Shown: positions 33,531 through 42,534, counted from the stretch's first letter. The stretch is 64,000 nucleotides of DNA from JAVVHH01 sp964657565 (GCA_964657565.1 CAZZVQ010000011.1:11125-75124), one strand, 5' to 3'. Translations and numbers: made by a program. Notes: generated by a model from the letters alone, not told the origin.

Positions 33531-35147
33531 TCAGGAGGCGAGCTTCGAGGGGCCGGAAGAGCTGGCCTGACGAGCCGGCGCCGGGAGGGTCCTGCCCGTG
33601 AGCGCGTCAGCTTCAACCGCGTTCCAGCATGTCGCCCCGCTCACGGCCGAGCCCGACGCGGGCGCCAGGGCGGCCGACCCGGCCGGAAGTGTCACCCCGC
33701 TATCGACGATCCAGGCATGCTCGGCGAGTTGTTGGGCTGGCGTGAGGGCGTCGTAGCGTTTCTGACTGGCCCAGAACACCGCCAAGTCGGTCTTCGCGAC
33801 GCCTGCAAGGGCGATGTTGGCATACGCGGTCAGCGTGTCGAAAAATTCGTGCGTGTAGACCTTCAGGGTTGATTCCGCATCGATCAGGTATTCCCGGATG
33901 ACCATGTTCTTGAACGCGGCGGTCATCGTCTCCTGTTCCATGTTGCGCGACGCATAGATGAAGATCTCGGCGTAATCGGTCTTGAACCCGTCGGTCAGGC
34001 CATCCCATTTCGGCGTGAAGTCGACCCATTGGCCGATGACTGAGCTCCACTTGCTGCGCGGTTCGCCCGGCAACACCTGCACGCCGGGATGGGTAAGCTT
34101 GGCCACGTTGAAGAGGGTCCAATGCCGCGAAACTCCGCTCACATCATCGGTGGCACCCTCGAGGCCGGACGGGCGCAGCGCGCGCACCAGGTCGTGGCCG
34201 TGCTCGACCACGACGAGGCGCATGAAGCTGTCGGCGACGAACCGGTTGGTGACGGTCTGCTTGATGCGCTGGCGGATCGGGGGTTCGCCGGTGGTGGTAT
34301 ACGCCGTCAGACGCTGCCAGCTCTGCTCGGGGTTGACGACGAAGAACCCGCCGGTGAACGGCCCCCGATAGCTCTCGCCCCAGGCATCGACGACAGCCTG
34401 GTTCTTTTCGGTATCCAGCATGCAATCGAGATCGTTGAGCGTGGCGTAGAGGCGCGGACTGGCCTGCATGTCGGCCGGGTCGCCGCTCGAGGGCAACTGC
34501 CCGACGCCGATCACCGGGACCCGGCCCCCGAGCTTGCCGTTGCCGAGATGGCGCGACAGATCGACGGCCATGCCGCCGCCGACCCCGCCGGCGAGGCTGA
34601 AGCAGACCATTACCATCGAGGGCCGGGTCGCCTGCTCGACGTGTTCGGCAAAGGCGCTGAGCGCCCGGTCGAGCGGTCGCTCGCCCCCGTAATAGGCGTC
34701 GGCGTAAATCGCCTTGGCGAGACCGCGAGACGCATGCCCGTCCGCGTCGAGCGCTGCTGGCGCTTCGGTTCCGGTCCCGATCGGACCTGCCGCCAGCGTG
34801 GCCGGTTTACCCTTGAGGAATTCGACGCTCTTGGCGAAATCCGTGGTGAGTGTTTCCGACGGCGGGGGCAGCGTCACGGCCTCGAAATGGAAACGGTCGA
34901 CCGGAATACCGCGACTTTCGAGCCGCTTCTGGAACGACACCGCGTAGTCCGATGCGATGCCGGTATCGTCGTCGCCGATATCCACGACGAGGGCGGCGAA
35001 GCGTGCGCCTGCATCGAGGAGCTGGTCCTCGATTTCGCCAGTCCGGAGCAGGGCCTCCACATACGCCGCGCCGGTTCGGCCGAGACCGACGACATGGATG
35101 CAATGAGGCACGAAAGGAGTGACTGGCGATGAGATAGTGGCCGACAT
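33531..35147 (-). CDS. Tubulin/FtsZ-superfamily-like protein, third copy with altered signature loop
   Basis: A 538-residue protein closely parallel to the second copy: VPHCIHVVGLGRTGAAYVEALLRTG at the N-terminus, VVDIGD at residues 54-59, LYATLNDLDCML and FTGGFFVVNPEQSWQR. The signature loop, however, reads GGVGGG (187-192, bases 34572-34589) instead of GGTGSG: the Thr and Ser that contact phosphates are Val and Gly. A 25-residue glycine/alanine-rich insertion near 113-138 is also specific. It may bind nucleotide poorly and act as a regulatory or capping paralogue (inference). First gene of the operon that continues to amiC and amiR. Confidence 0.8.
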   Translation of the reverse strand: MSATISSPVTPFVPHCIHVVGLGRTGAAYVEALLRTGEIEDQLLDAGARFAALVVDIGDDDTGIASDYAVSFQKRLESRGIPVDRFHFEAVTLPPPSETLTTDFAKSVEFLKGKPATLAAGPIGTGTEAPAALDADGHASRGLAKAIYADAYYGGERPLDRALSAFAEHVEQATRPSMVMVCFSLAGGVGGGMAVDLSRHLGNGKLGGRVPVIGVGQLPSSGDPADMQASPRLYATLNDLDCMLDTEKNQAVVDAWGESYRGPFTGGFFVVNPEQSWQRLTAYTTTGEPPIRQRIKQTVTNRFVADSFMRLVVVEHGHDLVRALRPSGLEGATDDVSGVSRHWTLFNVAKLTHPGVQVLPGEPRSKWSSVIGQWVDFTPKWDGLTDGFKTDYAEIFIYASRNMEQETMTAAFKNMVIREYLIDAESTLKVYTHEFFDTLTAYANIALAGVAKTDLAVFWASQKRYDALTPAQQLAEHAWIVDSGVTLPAGSAALAPASGSAVSGATCWNAVEADALTGRTLPAPARQASSSGPSKLAS

Positions 35148-35357
35148 GGCTTTGGTCCCCGCACTTGTTTCGAGCAGAAGTGAGCGTCTTCAGGTCATCA
35201 TTCGATCGTGGAGCGAACGACGCGGCTCGTTCTCAGGCGTTGCCGCCTTTCGGCCCGGTTGGCATCAGCGACATTGGTGATACCAGCCCGCCCGTCCTAG
35301 GCTGAAAACTGCTGCTGCACCGTTGGCATTGTCAACCAATTTGCGAGTGTATTTAGA
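35148..35357. other. Intergenic region upstream of the third tubulin-like gene
   Basis: About 210 bases. Besides the hairpin at 35261-35284, the minus strand has a hairpin with arms GAACGA/TCGTTC around a six-base loop (GCCGCG) near 35213-35230. No T-rich terminator follows. The promoter was not recognised. Confidence 0.4.
35261..35284 (-). promoter_or_regulatory. Hexaloop hairpin upstream of the tubulin-amiC-amiR operon
   Basis: On the minus strand arms GGTATCA and TGATGCC (one G-T pair), then a C-C mismatch and a closing C-G pair, present the hexaloop AATGTC with A1 and G4. The loop is close to AATGCC in the amiE leader, which suggests AmiR autoregulation; the mismatch lowers confidence. 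Confidence 0.4.
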
Positions 35358-36116
35358 TCACGGAAGCGATTTGATCCCTGGTCGTCCGCTACGCGCCGCA
35401 TCTCGACACCGGTCGTCGCGCTCTTCCGCTGCGAGCGGTTCGAACAGTGCCGGATGCTGCCCTGCCAAACGCGGCAGGGAATGGATTATGGCGGCCATGT
35501 GCGTTTCCATGGCGGCGGCGGCGGCGGCGGCGTCTCGCCCCGCAACCGCCGTCAGGATGGCCGTATGCTGCTGGATGATCTTGGCGCGAGGCACCGGCTC
35601 GGTCATGCTGAGATAGCGCACTCGATCCATTTGCGGCTTCAAATCCTCTACGACCGTCCAGGCGTTCGGCCGGCCGGCCGCGCAGGCCAGGAGATGGTGG
35701 AAGGCGTCGTCCAGCGCGAAGAACGCCGGGGCGGGATCGGTCACCCGGGCGCGGCGCTGCAGGGCAAGATTGGCGTGCAGCGCGCCGAGCGATTTTGCGT
35801 CGACATGGAGCGCAGCATCATGCGCGATGGCGCGCTCCAAGGCGGCACGGGCGAACCTGGCGTCCTCGACCCCCTGCTGCGAGATCTTGCGCACCAGCGT
35901 GCCGCGCTGCGGCAGCACGCGGATCAGCCCGGCGTCCCGCAGCTTGACCAACGCTTCGCGCACCGGCGCCCGGCTGATGCCGAGATGGGTGGCGATGTCC
36001 TGCTCGGACAGCATCTCGCCGGGCTGGATGCGCATCGTCACGATGGCGGTCCGCAACTCCCGCGTGACCTGGCGTGCCAATGTCTCGCGGCTTTCCGCAT
36101 CGATCGCGATGTCCAC
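35358..36116 (-). CDS. GntR-family regulator, FCD subfamily
   Basis: A 252-residue regulator: N-terminal winged HTH (LRTAIVTMRIQPGEMLSEQDIATHLGISRAPVREALVKLRDAGLI) and a C-terminal FCD ligand-binding domain with metal-site candidates DDAFHH, QQHTAI and METHMAAI. The GTG at 36116 has GGGAAAGG upstream; a start at 36161 would add 15 residues. It is divergent from the FAD oxidase/ABC transporter operon and probably controls it. The last 25 residues are arginine-rich and unconserved. Confidence 0.88.
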   Translation of the reverse strand: MDIAIDAESRETLARQVTRELRTAIVTMRIQPGEMLSEQDIATHLGISRAPVREALVKLRDAGLIRVLPQRGTLVRKISQQGVEDARFARAALERAIAHDAALHVDAKSLGALHANLALQRRARVTDPAPAFFALDDAFHHLLACAAGRPNAWTVVEDLKPQMDRVRYLSMTEPVPRAKIIQQHTAILTAVAGRDAAAAAAAMETHMAAIIHSLPRLAGQHPALFEPLAAEERDDRCRDAARSGRPGIKSLP

Positions 36117-36207
36117 GTGGTTGCGCCTTTCCCGTTGACAAACCAAGACCGCATAACACACCGTTGCTCCCGTCGACTAGTCGACCAGTTCTAAGGAGAA
36201 ACGTCTC

Positions 36208-37569
36208 GTGGGCCCACCCGTCGATCCCGTCACGCCGACCGCCGCCTTGCCTGCGGAGGTCGATGTCGTCGTGATCGGGGGCGGCATCGTGGGCACCAGC
36301 ACCGCGCTGTTCCTGGCCGAGAAGGGCCTGCGGGTCGCGCTGTGCGAGAAGGGCGAAATCGCGGCCGAGCAATCCAGCCGCAACTGGGGCTGGTGCCGCA
36401 CGCAAAGCCGCGATCCGCGCGAAATCCCGCTCGCCGTCGAAAGCCTGCGGCTATGGCGCGGCATGGATCAGCGGATCGGCGGCCAAACCGGCTGGAACCA
36501 GTGCGGCATCCTCGCTCTGTGCGAGACCGCCGGAGACATGGCGGCGGCGCAACGCTGGGACGATGAAGCCCGGCTGTTCCAACTCGACAGCCGGGTCATC
36601 TCGGCGGAGGAGGCGGACAGACTGGCCCCTGGCTCTGCCAAGCGATGGAAGGGCGCGTTGTGGTCGCCGACCGACGGCCGGGCCGAGCCGCAGATGGCCG
36701 CCCCCGCCATCGCGCGCGGCGCGCAGCAGGCGGGGGCGGCCGTGCTGACCAACTGCGCCGTGCGCGGCGTCGAAACGACCGCCGGCCGCGTGTCGGGCGT
36801 GGTCACCGAACGCGGCAGCATCCGGTGCAGCAGCGTGGTGTTGGCCGGCGGCGTCTGGTCCAGCCTCATGTGCGCCCGGCTCGGCATCCGGCTGCCGCAA
36901 TTGAAGATCCTGGGCAACGTGATGCGCAGCGCGCCGCTGGCCGGCGGGCCGGAGGTGTCGTTCAAGGGCACCGGCTTCGGCGTACGCAAGCGGATCGATG
37001 GCGGCTACAACATCGCGTTCGGGCAATCCAACGAAGTCCAGATCGTGCCCGACAGCTTCCGTTACTTCTTCGATTTCTTGCCGCGGGCCTTGCTCGAATG
37101 GCAGACCGTGCGCCTCCGTGTCGGCCGCCGTTGGGGCGAGGAGCGGCGCCAGGCCAGGCCCTGGCGCATGGACGAGGTCTCGCCCTTCGAGCGGGTGCGC
37201 ATCCTGGACCCCAAGCCCGTGGAGGCCGACATGCGCAAGGCGCGTCGTAACCTGGAAGCGGCGTTCCCGGCGTTCCGGCAGATGAAGATCGAGCAGATCT
37301 GGGCCGGGCTGATCGACGTGACGCCGGATGCGGTACCCGTCGTCTCCGCCGTGGACAGCCTGCCCGGCCTGTTCCTCAACACCGGTTTCTCCGGCCATGG
37401 TTTCGGCATCGGACCCGGCGCCGGGCGGCTGGCCGCCGAGCTGGTGGCCGGCGACGCCCCCTGCGTCGACCCGGCGCCGTTCGCCTTCAACCGCCTCACC
37501 AAGGGCAGCAAACCCGTTCTGAAGCGCGACGTGATGGCGCGCACGACCGACATGGCCAACCGCGTCTGA
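36208..37569 (+). CDS. FAD-dependent oxidoreductase, D-amino acid/glycine oxidase (DAO) family
   Basis: A 453-residue flavoprotein with an N-terminal FAD-binding dinucleotide fold (VVVIGGGIVGTSTALFLAEKG), EQSSRNWGWCRTQSRDPREIPL around the flavin, and the DAO C-terminal NTGFSGHGFGIGPGAGRLAAELV. It probably oxidises a D-amino acid, an N-methylated amino acid or a related amine to an imine; substrate unknown. GTG start with AAGGAG upstream. It leads an operon with a polar amino acid ABC transporter, which supports uptake plus oxidation of the same compound. Confidence 0.88.
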   Translation: MGPPVDPVTPTAALPAEVDVVVIGGGIVGTSTALFLAEKGLRVALCEKGEIAAEQSSRNWGWCRTQSRDPREIPLAVESLRLWRGMDQRIGGQTGWNQCGILALCETAGDMAAAQRWDDEARLFQLDSRVISAEEADRLAPGSAKRWKGALWSPTDGRAEPQMAAPAIARGAQQAGAAVLTNCAVRGVETTAGRVSGVVTERGSIRCSSVVLAGGVWSSLMCARLGIRLPQLKILGNVMRSAPLAGGPEVSFKGTGFGVRKRIDGGYNIAFGQSNEVQIVPDSFRYFFDFLPRALLEWQTVRLRVGRRWGEERRQARPWRMDEVSPFERVRILDPKPVEADMRKARRNLEAAFPAFRQMKIEQIWAGLIDVTPDAVPVVSAVDSLPGLFLNTGFSGHGFGIGPGAGRLAAELVAGDAPCVDPAPFAFNRLTKGSKPVLKRDVMARTTDMANRV

Positions 37570-37586
37570 CCGAAGGAGTGTCCAGC

Positions 37587-38369
37587 ATGAAGAGACGGTC
37601 GTTCGCATCGCTGCTGTCCGGCGCGGTGCTCGCCCTGTCCACCCTGTCCGCCGCCGCGCAGGAGGCGCCCCTGCGCTGGGGCTACAATGCGGCGCCGTTC
37701 CCGCCCTTCACCGCCAAATCCGGTTCCGGCCAGTGGACCGGGTTCGACGTGGACATCATGAATGCGCTGTGCCGGCAGATGCAGGCGCGATGCGACATCG
37801 CGGAAGTCGCTTGGGACGGTATCATTCCCGCGCTGCAGGCCAACAAGATCGACATCATCTGGTCCGGTATGTCGATGACCGCGGAGCGCGACAAAGTGGT
37901 CGACTTCACCGACCGCTACCGCCGCGGCCCCGCCGCCTTCGTGGCCGACCAGGCCGATCCGCTGAAGGTCACGGCGGAGGGGCTGAAGGGCAAGGTGGTG
38001 GGCGTGCAGAAAGCGACCAACTTCCAGCGCTACCTCGAGCATTACTTCGGCAGTGCGGCCAAGGTGAAGCTATACGACAGCCTCGACGACGCGACAGCGG
38101 ACCTCGCGGCCGGGCGCATCGACGTGGTGATGGGCGACATCCTGCAGCTGAAGGTGTTCATGACCACGGCGGCCGGCAAATCGTTCGACGTGAAGTTCGT
38201 CACCCCCGTCGATCCGCTGCTGGGCCGCGGTGCCGGCGCCGGGGTGCGCAAGGGCGATGACGCGTTGCGGCTGCGCTTGAATGCCGCCATCAAGGCCATC
38301 CGGGACAGCGGCGAATACGACGCGATCGCCAAGAAGTATTTCGACTTCGACCCGTACGGCGCCGGCTGA
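37587..38369 (+). CDS. Polar amino acid ABC transporter substrate-binding protein
   Basis: A 260-residue protein with a Sec signal (MKRRSFASLLSGAVLALSTLSAAAQA-type) and the family 3 solute-binding fold: RWGYNAAPFPPFT, GFDVDIMNALCRQM, IDIIWSGMSMTAERDKVVDFTDRY. Periplasmic. ATG at 37587 has AAGGAG upstream. It lies 17 bases after the oxidase and six before the first permease. Confidence 0.9.
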   Translation: MKRRSFASLLSGAVLALSTLSAAAQEAPLRWGYNAAPFPPFTAKSGSGQWTGFDVDIMNALCRQMQARCDIAEVAWDGIIPALQANKIDIIWSGMSMTAERDKVVDFTDRYRRGPAAFVADQADPLKVTAEGLKGKVVGVQKATNFQRYLEHYFGSAAKVKLYDSLDDATADLAAGRIDVVMGDILQLKVFMTTAAGKSFDVKFVTPVDPLLGRGAGAGVRKGDDALRLRLNAAIKAIRDSGEYDAIAKKYFDFDPYGAG

Positions 38370-38375
38370 CGCACG

Positions 38376-39089
38376 ATGGCCGAACCGTCGCTGCTGCAGA
38401 TCGTCGGCTTCGGCTCGGACGGGTGGGGTGCCCAGTTCGCCGCCGGCACGGCCGTGACGACGGCGATCTCGGTGGGGGCTTACGCGGTCGGCATCCTGTT
38501 CGGCCTGGCCGGCTGCGGTGCGCGGGTTTCGGCATCCCGCCCGTTGCGCCGGGTCGCGGCGGGGTACACCACGGTCGTGCGCGCGGTCCCGGAATTGCTG
38601 CTGATCATCCTGCTGTTCTACTCGGGCAGCGCTGCGCTGGATTGGACGTTGGCCGCAGTCGGCCTGGGCGGACGCGTCGGCGTCAGCGGCTTTACCACCG
38701 CGATGCTGACCTTGGGCTTCGTGCAAGGCGCCTACATGACGGAGGTGTTCCGCGGTGCGTTGAGCGCGGTGCCGGCCGGCTGCCTGGAAGCCGGCCGGGC
38801 GCTGGGGTTGCGCCGCTTGCCGCTGCTGCGGCTGGTCGTGGTGCCGCTGATGCTGCGCGTCGCGCTGCCGGGCATGGGCAACCTGTGGCAAAGCGTGCTG
38901 AAGGAGAGCGCGCTGGTCAGCGTGGTCGGGTTCAGCGAGCTGCTCACCGTCGGCAAGAACGCCGCCAGCGAAACGAAGCAGTATCTGGGCGTGTTGTGCT
39001 TCACCGCGCTGATCTATCTCGGCCTGGCCATGGTTTCCGGCCTGGGCTTCGGGCTGGCGGAACGCCGGCTGGAGCGGGCGTATCGCTAG
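38376..39089 (+). CDS. Polar amino acid ABC transporter permease (HisQ-type)
   Basis: A 237-residue inner-membrane permease with the cytoplasmic EAA loop LEAGRALGLRRLPLLRLVVVPLMLRVALPG and about five helices. The RAVPELLLIILLFYSG segment is typical of HisQ/OccQ. It lies six bases after the binding protein and two before the second permease. No ATPase of the HisP type is encoded in this operon. Confidence 0.9.
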   Translation: MAEPSLLQIVGFGSDGWGAQFAAGTAVTTAISVGAYAVGILFGLAGCGARVSASRPLRRVAAGYTTVVRAVPELLLIILLFYSGSAALDWTLAAVGLGGRVGVSGFTTAMLTLGFVQGAYMTEVFRGALSAVPAGCLEAGRALGLRRLPLLRLVVVPLMLRVALPGMGNLWQSVLKESALVSVVGFSELLTVGKNAASETKQYLGVLCFTALIYLGLAMVSGLGFGLAERRLERAYR

Positions 39090-39091
39090 CC

Positions 39092-39802
39092 ATGTCGGGC
39101 GAGGAAATCCTGGCCATGGTGCCGCCGCTGTGGGACGGGTTGCAGATCACCCTCGCGCTGTGGCTGCTCTCCGGCGTGCTCGGATTGCTGCTGGCCATGC
39201 CGGTCGCGATGGCCCGCCTGTCCGACGGGATCGTGACCCGGTCCCTGGCCCGGCTGTTCGTTGCCGTGATCCGGGGCACGCCGCTGCTGCTGCAGATCTA
39301 CATCGTCTATTTCGGGCTGGGGGCGGTGCTCGCCCAATACCCGGCCGTGCGTCACAGCGTGTTGTGGCCGTTCCTGCGCGAAGGCTTCTGGTACGCGATG
39401 ACCGCGCTGGCCATCAGCACGGCCGCCTATGCCGGCGAGATCCTGCGAGGCGGGATTGCCGCCGTGCCGCCGGGCGAGGTGGAGGCGGGCCGGTCCTTGG
39501 GGCTGCGGCCCTGGATGGTGTGGCGGCTGCTGATCCTGCCCCGGGCGCTGCGCATCTGCCTGCCGGCCCTGGTGGGCCAATTGATCAACCTCCTGAAGTC
39601 CACCGCGCTCGCCTCTACCATCACCGTCATGGACCTGCTCGGCACCGCCAACTACATTCGGATGCAAAGCTTCCGTGTGTATGAGCCGTTGCTTGCCGTT
39701 GCTGCCGTCTATGTCGTGCTGACGTTGGTATTGGTGCGCGTGCTGGAGCGGCTGGAGGGCCGGCGCGCCCGCCTGAGCCTCCCGACCGAGCTGGCCGCCT
39801 GA
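39092..39802 (+). CDS. Polar amino acid ABC transporter permease (HisM-type)
   Basis: A 236-residue permease with RGTPLLLQIYIVYFGLG and the EAA loop EAGRSLGLRPWMVWRLLILPRALRICLPA. Pairs with the preceding permease. ATG at 39092 is two bases after the upstream stop; the upstream open frame is a shadow of the first permease. The missing ATPase must come from elsewhere in the genome. Confidence 0.9.
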   Translation: MSGEEILAMVPPLWDGLQITLALWLLSGVLGLLLAMPVAMARLSDGIVTRSLARLFVAVIRGTPLLLQIYIVYFGLGAVLAQYPAVRHSVLWPFLREGFWYAMTALAISTAAYAGEILRGGIAAVPPGEVEAGRSLGLRPWMVWRLLILPRALRICLPALVGQLINLLKSTALASTITVMDLLGTANYIRMQSFRVYEPLLAVAAVYVVLTLVLVRVLERLEGRRARLSLPTELAA

Positions 39803-39814
39803 GATGTCGGCCCG

Positions 39815-40621
39815 TCATACGGCGGTCAGCCGCTCGATGCCGTAGATGCGGTCCAGCACGAGGAGCGCGGTCACGGCGATCAGCATCTGCACCGTGGAGA
39901 TAGCCGCGATCGACGGGTCGAACTGGTTCTCCATGTAGCTCAGCATCACCACCGGCAGCGTGTTGACGGTCGCCGTGCCGAAGAAGAACGACAGCGGCAG
40001 GTTGTCCAGCGAGGTCAGGATGGCGAACATGCCGCCCGCGAAGATGCCGGGGCGCACCAGCGGCAGCGTCAGGTGCCAGACGATCTGCCACCGGTTGGCG
40101 CCCAGGATGGACGCGCACTCCTCGAGTTCCGCTGGCACGCCACGATAGGTCGCGAGCACGGTGCGCACGATGTACGGGATACCGGCCACGGTATGCGCCA
40201 CCAGCAGCGACAGGAACGACAGGCCGAACGACAGCGCCGCCAAATAATAGAGCAGCGCGAACCCCAGCACGATCGCCGGCACGCTGATGGGCGCGAGCAG
40301 CAGGTTGCTGACCATCCCCGCCACGCCGCCGCTCGCGCGGGCCAGCGGCAGGGCGGCGGGGACGGCCAGCAGGGCTCCGAGCACCGTGGAGGCAACGGCC
40401 AACTCGATCGAGGTGATGAGCGAGGTGATGAAGGGCCGGTATTCGAGGATGTGCCAATACCAGCGCAGCGTGAGCCCGGGGATCGGGAACACGATGAACG
40501 AGGACGACGAGAACGACACGGCCACGACCGCGCCGATCGGCAGGATGATGAAGCCGAGGAACAGCGCCATGTAGCCGAACAGCATTGCCACGGGCAGGCC
40601 GGGCCAACGAAGGCGTCTCAT
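39815..40621 (-). CDS. Polyamine/spermidine-type ABC transporter permease (PotC-like)
   Basis: A 268-residue permease with six hydrophobic segments, SFSSSSFIVFPIPGLTLRWY after the first helix and the EAA loop LEECASILGANRWQIVWHLTLPLVRPG. ATG at 40621 overlaps the PotB-like gene by four bases. Last gene of the regulator-potA-potB-potC operon, convergent with the amino acid permease after 12 bases. Confidence 0.9.
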   Translation of the reverse strand: MRRLRWPGLPVAMLFGYMALFLGFIILPIGAVVAVSFSSSSFIVFPIPGLTLRWYWHILEYRPFITSLITSIELAVASTVLGALLAVPAALPLARASGGVAGMVSNLLLAPISVPAIVLGFALLYYLAALSFGLSFLSLLVAHTVAGIPYIVRTVLATYRGVPAELEECASILGANRWQIVWHLTLPLVRPGIFAGGMFAILTSLDNLPLSFFFGTATVNTLPVVMLSYMENQFDPSIAAISTVQMLIAVTALLVLDRIYGIERLTAV

Positions 40622-41457
40622 GCGAGCGCGCTGCGGCGGCGCAGCATACGGTATTGTAGGGCGAAGCAGGCGACGGCGGCCAGCATCAGCACGTTGCCCA
40701 TGGCGGCGGCGAACGCCACGTCCTGGGTGGTGTTGAATTGCTGGTAGATCAGCAGCGCGAGCGTGGTGGTCTTGCCGCCGCCCAGCAGCAGCATGGTCAG
40801 GAAGCTGCCATTGGTGACGACGAAGGTCAGCAGGCAGCCGGTCACGATGCCGTCCAGGCTGAGCGGGAGCGTGACGTGCAGGAACGTGCGCAGCCGGCCG
40901 GCGCCGAGCACGCGGGCGGATTCCTCCAGCCGCACGTCGACGCCCTGCAGTACGGCGCTGACCGACAGCACCATGAACGGCACGAGCACGTGCACCAGGC
41001 CGATATAGACGGCGATCGTGGTGTCGGCGATGTTCTCCGGCCGGCCGATCAGGCCGAGACTGCCGAGCACCGTGTTGAGCAGTCCGCGCCGGGCCAGCAG
41101 CACGCGCCAGCCGAAGGTGCGCATGATGATGGAGGTGAGCAGCGGCGCGATGACGAAGAACACGATCACCGCGTTCCACCGCCCGGCGAAGCGCACCATG
41201 AAGAAGGCGACGGGATAGCCGACCACGAGGCTGATCAGCGTCACCAGCACCGAGACCTTCATCGTTTCGAGCAGCACGCCGAAATAGTAGGGGTCGGTCA
41301 GCAGCTTGACGTAGTTGCCGGCGATGCCGTCGAGGGCGAGTCCGTTAGGCGTTCGAAACAGGTTGGCGCCGAGCGGGACGACGAAGAAGACGAGCAAGAA
41401 GATCAGCACGGGGGCCGCCCAGAGCGGGTGGGCGAGGCGGAAGCCGCCCGCCCTCAA
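40618..41457 (-). CDS. Polyamine/spermidine-type ABC transporter permease (PotB-like)
   Basis: A 279-residue permease: FFVVPLGANLFRT after helix one, the central GYPVAFFMVRFAG, and the EAA loop LEESARVLGAGRLRTFLHVTLPLSLDG. The start is a TTG overlapping the ATPase stop (TTGA), since no ATG or GTG precedes the first helix in a sensible place. Coupled to both neighbours. Confidence 0.88.
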   Translation of the reverse strand: MRAGGFRLAHPLWAAPVLIFLLVFFVVPLGANLFRTPNGLALDGIAGNYVKLLTDPYYFGVLLETMKVSVLVTLISLVVGYPVAFFMVRFAGRWNAVIVFFVIAPLLTSIIMRTFGWRVLLARRGLLNTVLGSLGLIGRPENIADTTIAVYIGLVHVLVPFMVLSVSAVLQGVDVRLEESARVLGAGRLRTFLHVTLPLSLDGIVTGCLLTFVVTNGSFLTMLLLGGGKTTTLALLIYQQFNTTQDVAFAAAMGNVLMLAAVACFALQYRMLRRRSALA

Positions 41458-42534
41458 GCGCCGGCTTCCAGCACGGTGGCGTCCACCGGCGCCCAGGACA
41501 GCCCGACCGCGCCGTCGGCGGCGATGGGTTGCCGGGTCTGCGTGTAGGCGAAGAGCGGCGTGTCCTGCCCATCGGCCACCAATTCGTAGGCGAAATAGGC
41601 GCCGCGGAATACGACGTCCTTGACCACGGCGCGCAGGCGGCCGGGGGCGGGTGGCCCGAGTTCCAGCCGCTCGGGCCGCACGGCCAGGGTGACGCCGTGC
41701 CCGGCGGTCAGATGGCCGGTGACTTCGGCGGTGGCGCCGGGCTGCAGCGTCAGGCCGACGCGCCATTGGCCGGCGGCGGCTTCGGCCTGCACGGTGGCAT
41801 CGAAGATGTTGGCGGTGCCGAGGAACTCCGAGACGAAGCGGTTGCGCGGGCGCTCGTAGACGTCGGTCGGGCGGCCGACCTGGACCACCTCGCCGGCCGA
41901 CATCACCGCGACCCGGTCGCTCATGGTCAGCGCTTCCTCCTGGTCGTGGGTGACGAGGATGGTGGTGATGGCGAAGCGGCGCTGCAGCGCGCGCAGTTCG
42001 GAATTGCATCCGCTCGCGGAGGGATTTGTCCAGCGCGCCCAGCGGTTCGTCGAGCAGCAGCACCGCCGGCTCGGTCGCCAGGGCGCGGGCGAGCGCGACA
42101 CGCTGCTGCTGCCCGCCGGAAAGCTGCTGCACGCGGCGGTCCGCGAATTGGTCGAGGCGGACGGTCTGCAGCATCGATCGCGTGATGCGGGCGCGATCGG
42201 CGGCCGGCGTGCCGTGCATCTTCAGGCCGAAGGCGACGTTCTCGGCCACGCTCATGTGCGGGAACAGGCTGTAGCTCTGGAACACCATGCCCAGGCCGCG
42301 CTTGTTCGGCGGCAGGCGGGTGACGTCGCGGTCGCCGATCATGACCCGGCCGGCGTCGGGCCGCTCGAAGCCGGCGATCAGACGCAATGTCGTCGTTTTG
42401 CCGCACCCGGACGGGCCCAGCAGCGCCAGCATTTCGCCGGCTTGCACGTCCAGCTGCAATGGCTGCAGCACTTGCACGGCGCCAAAACTCTTGCTGATCC
42501 CGTGCAGCCCGAGCGGCGCCGGCGCCCGGGTCAC
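41454..42534 (-). pseudogene. Polyamine/spermidine-type ABC transporter ATPase (PotA-like), frameshifted
   Basis: The first 175 or so residues read in one frame: Walker A GPSGCGKTTT, LSGGQQQRVALARAL and VLLLDEPLGALDKSLRERMQ. Immediately after Walker B the protein continues in the next frame (SELRALQRRFAITTILVTHDQEEALTMSDR) through the H-loop and a TOBE-type C-terminus to 41454. Removing one A from the plus-strand GAATTG at 42001-42006 restores the frame. It is either a real one-base insertion or a sequencing error. The start is GTG overlapping the regulator stop. If real, the transporter lacks a complete ATPase. Confidence 0.85.
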
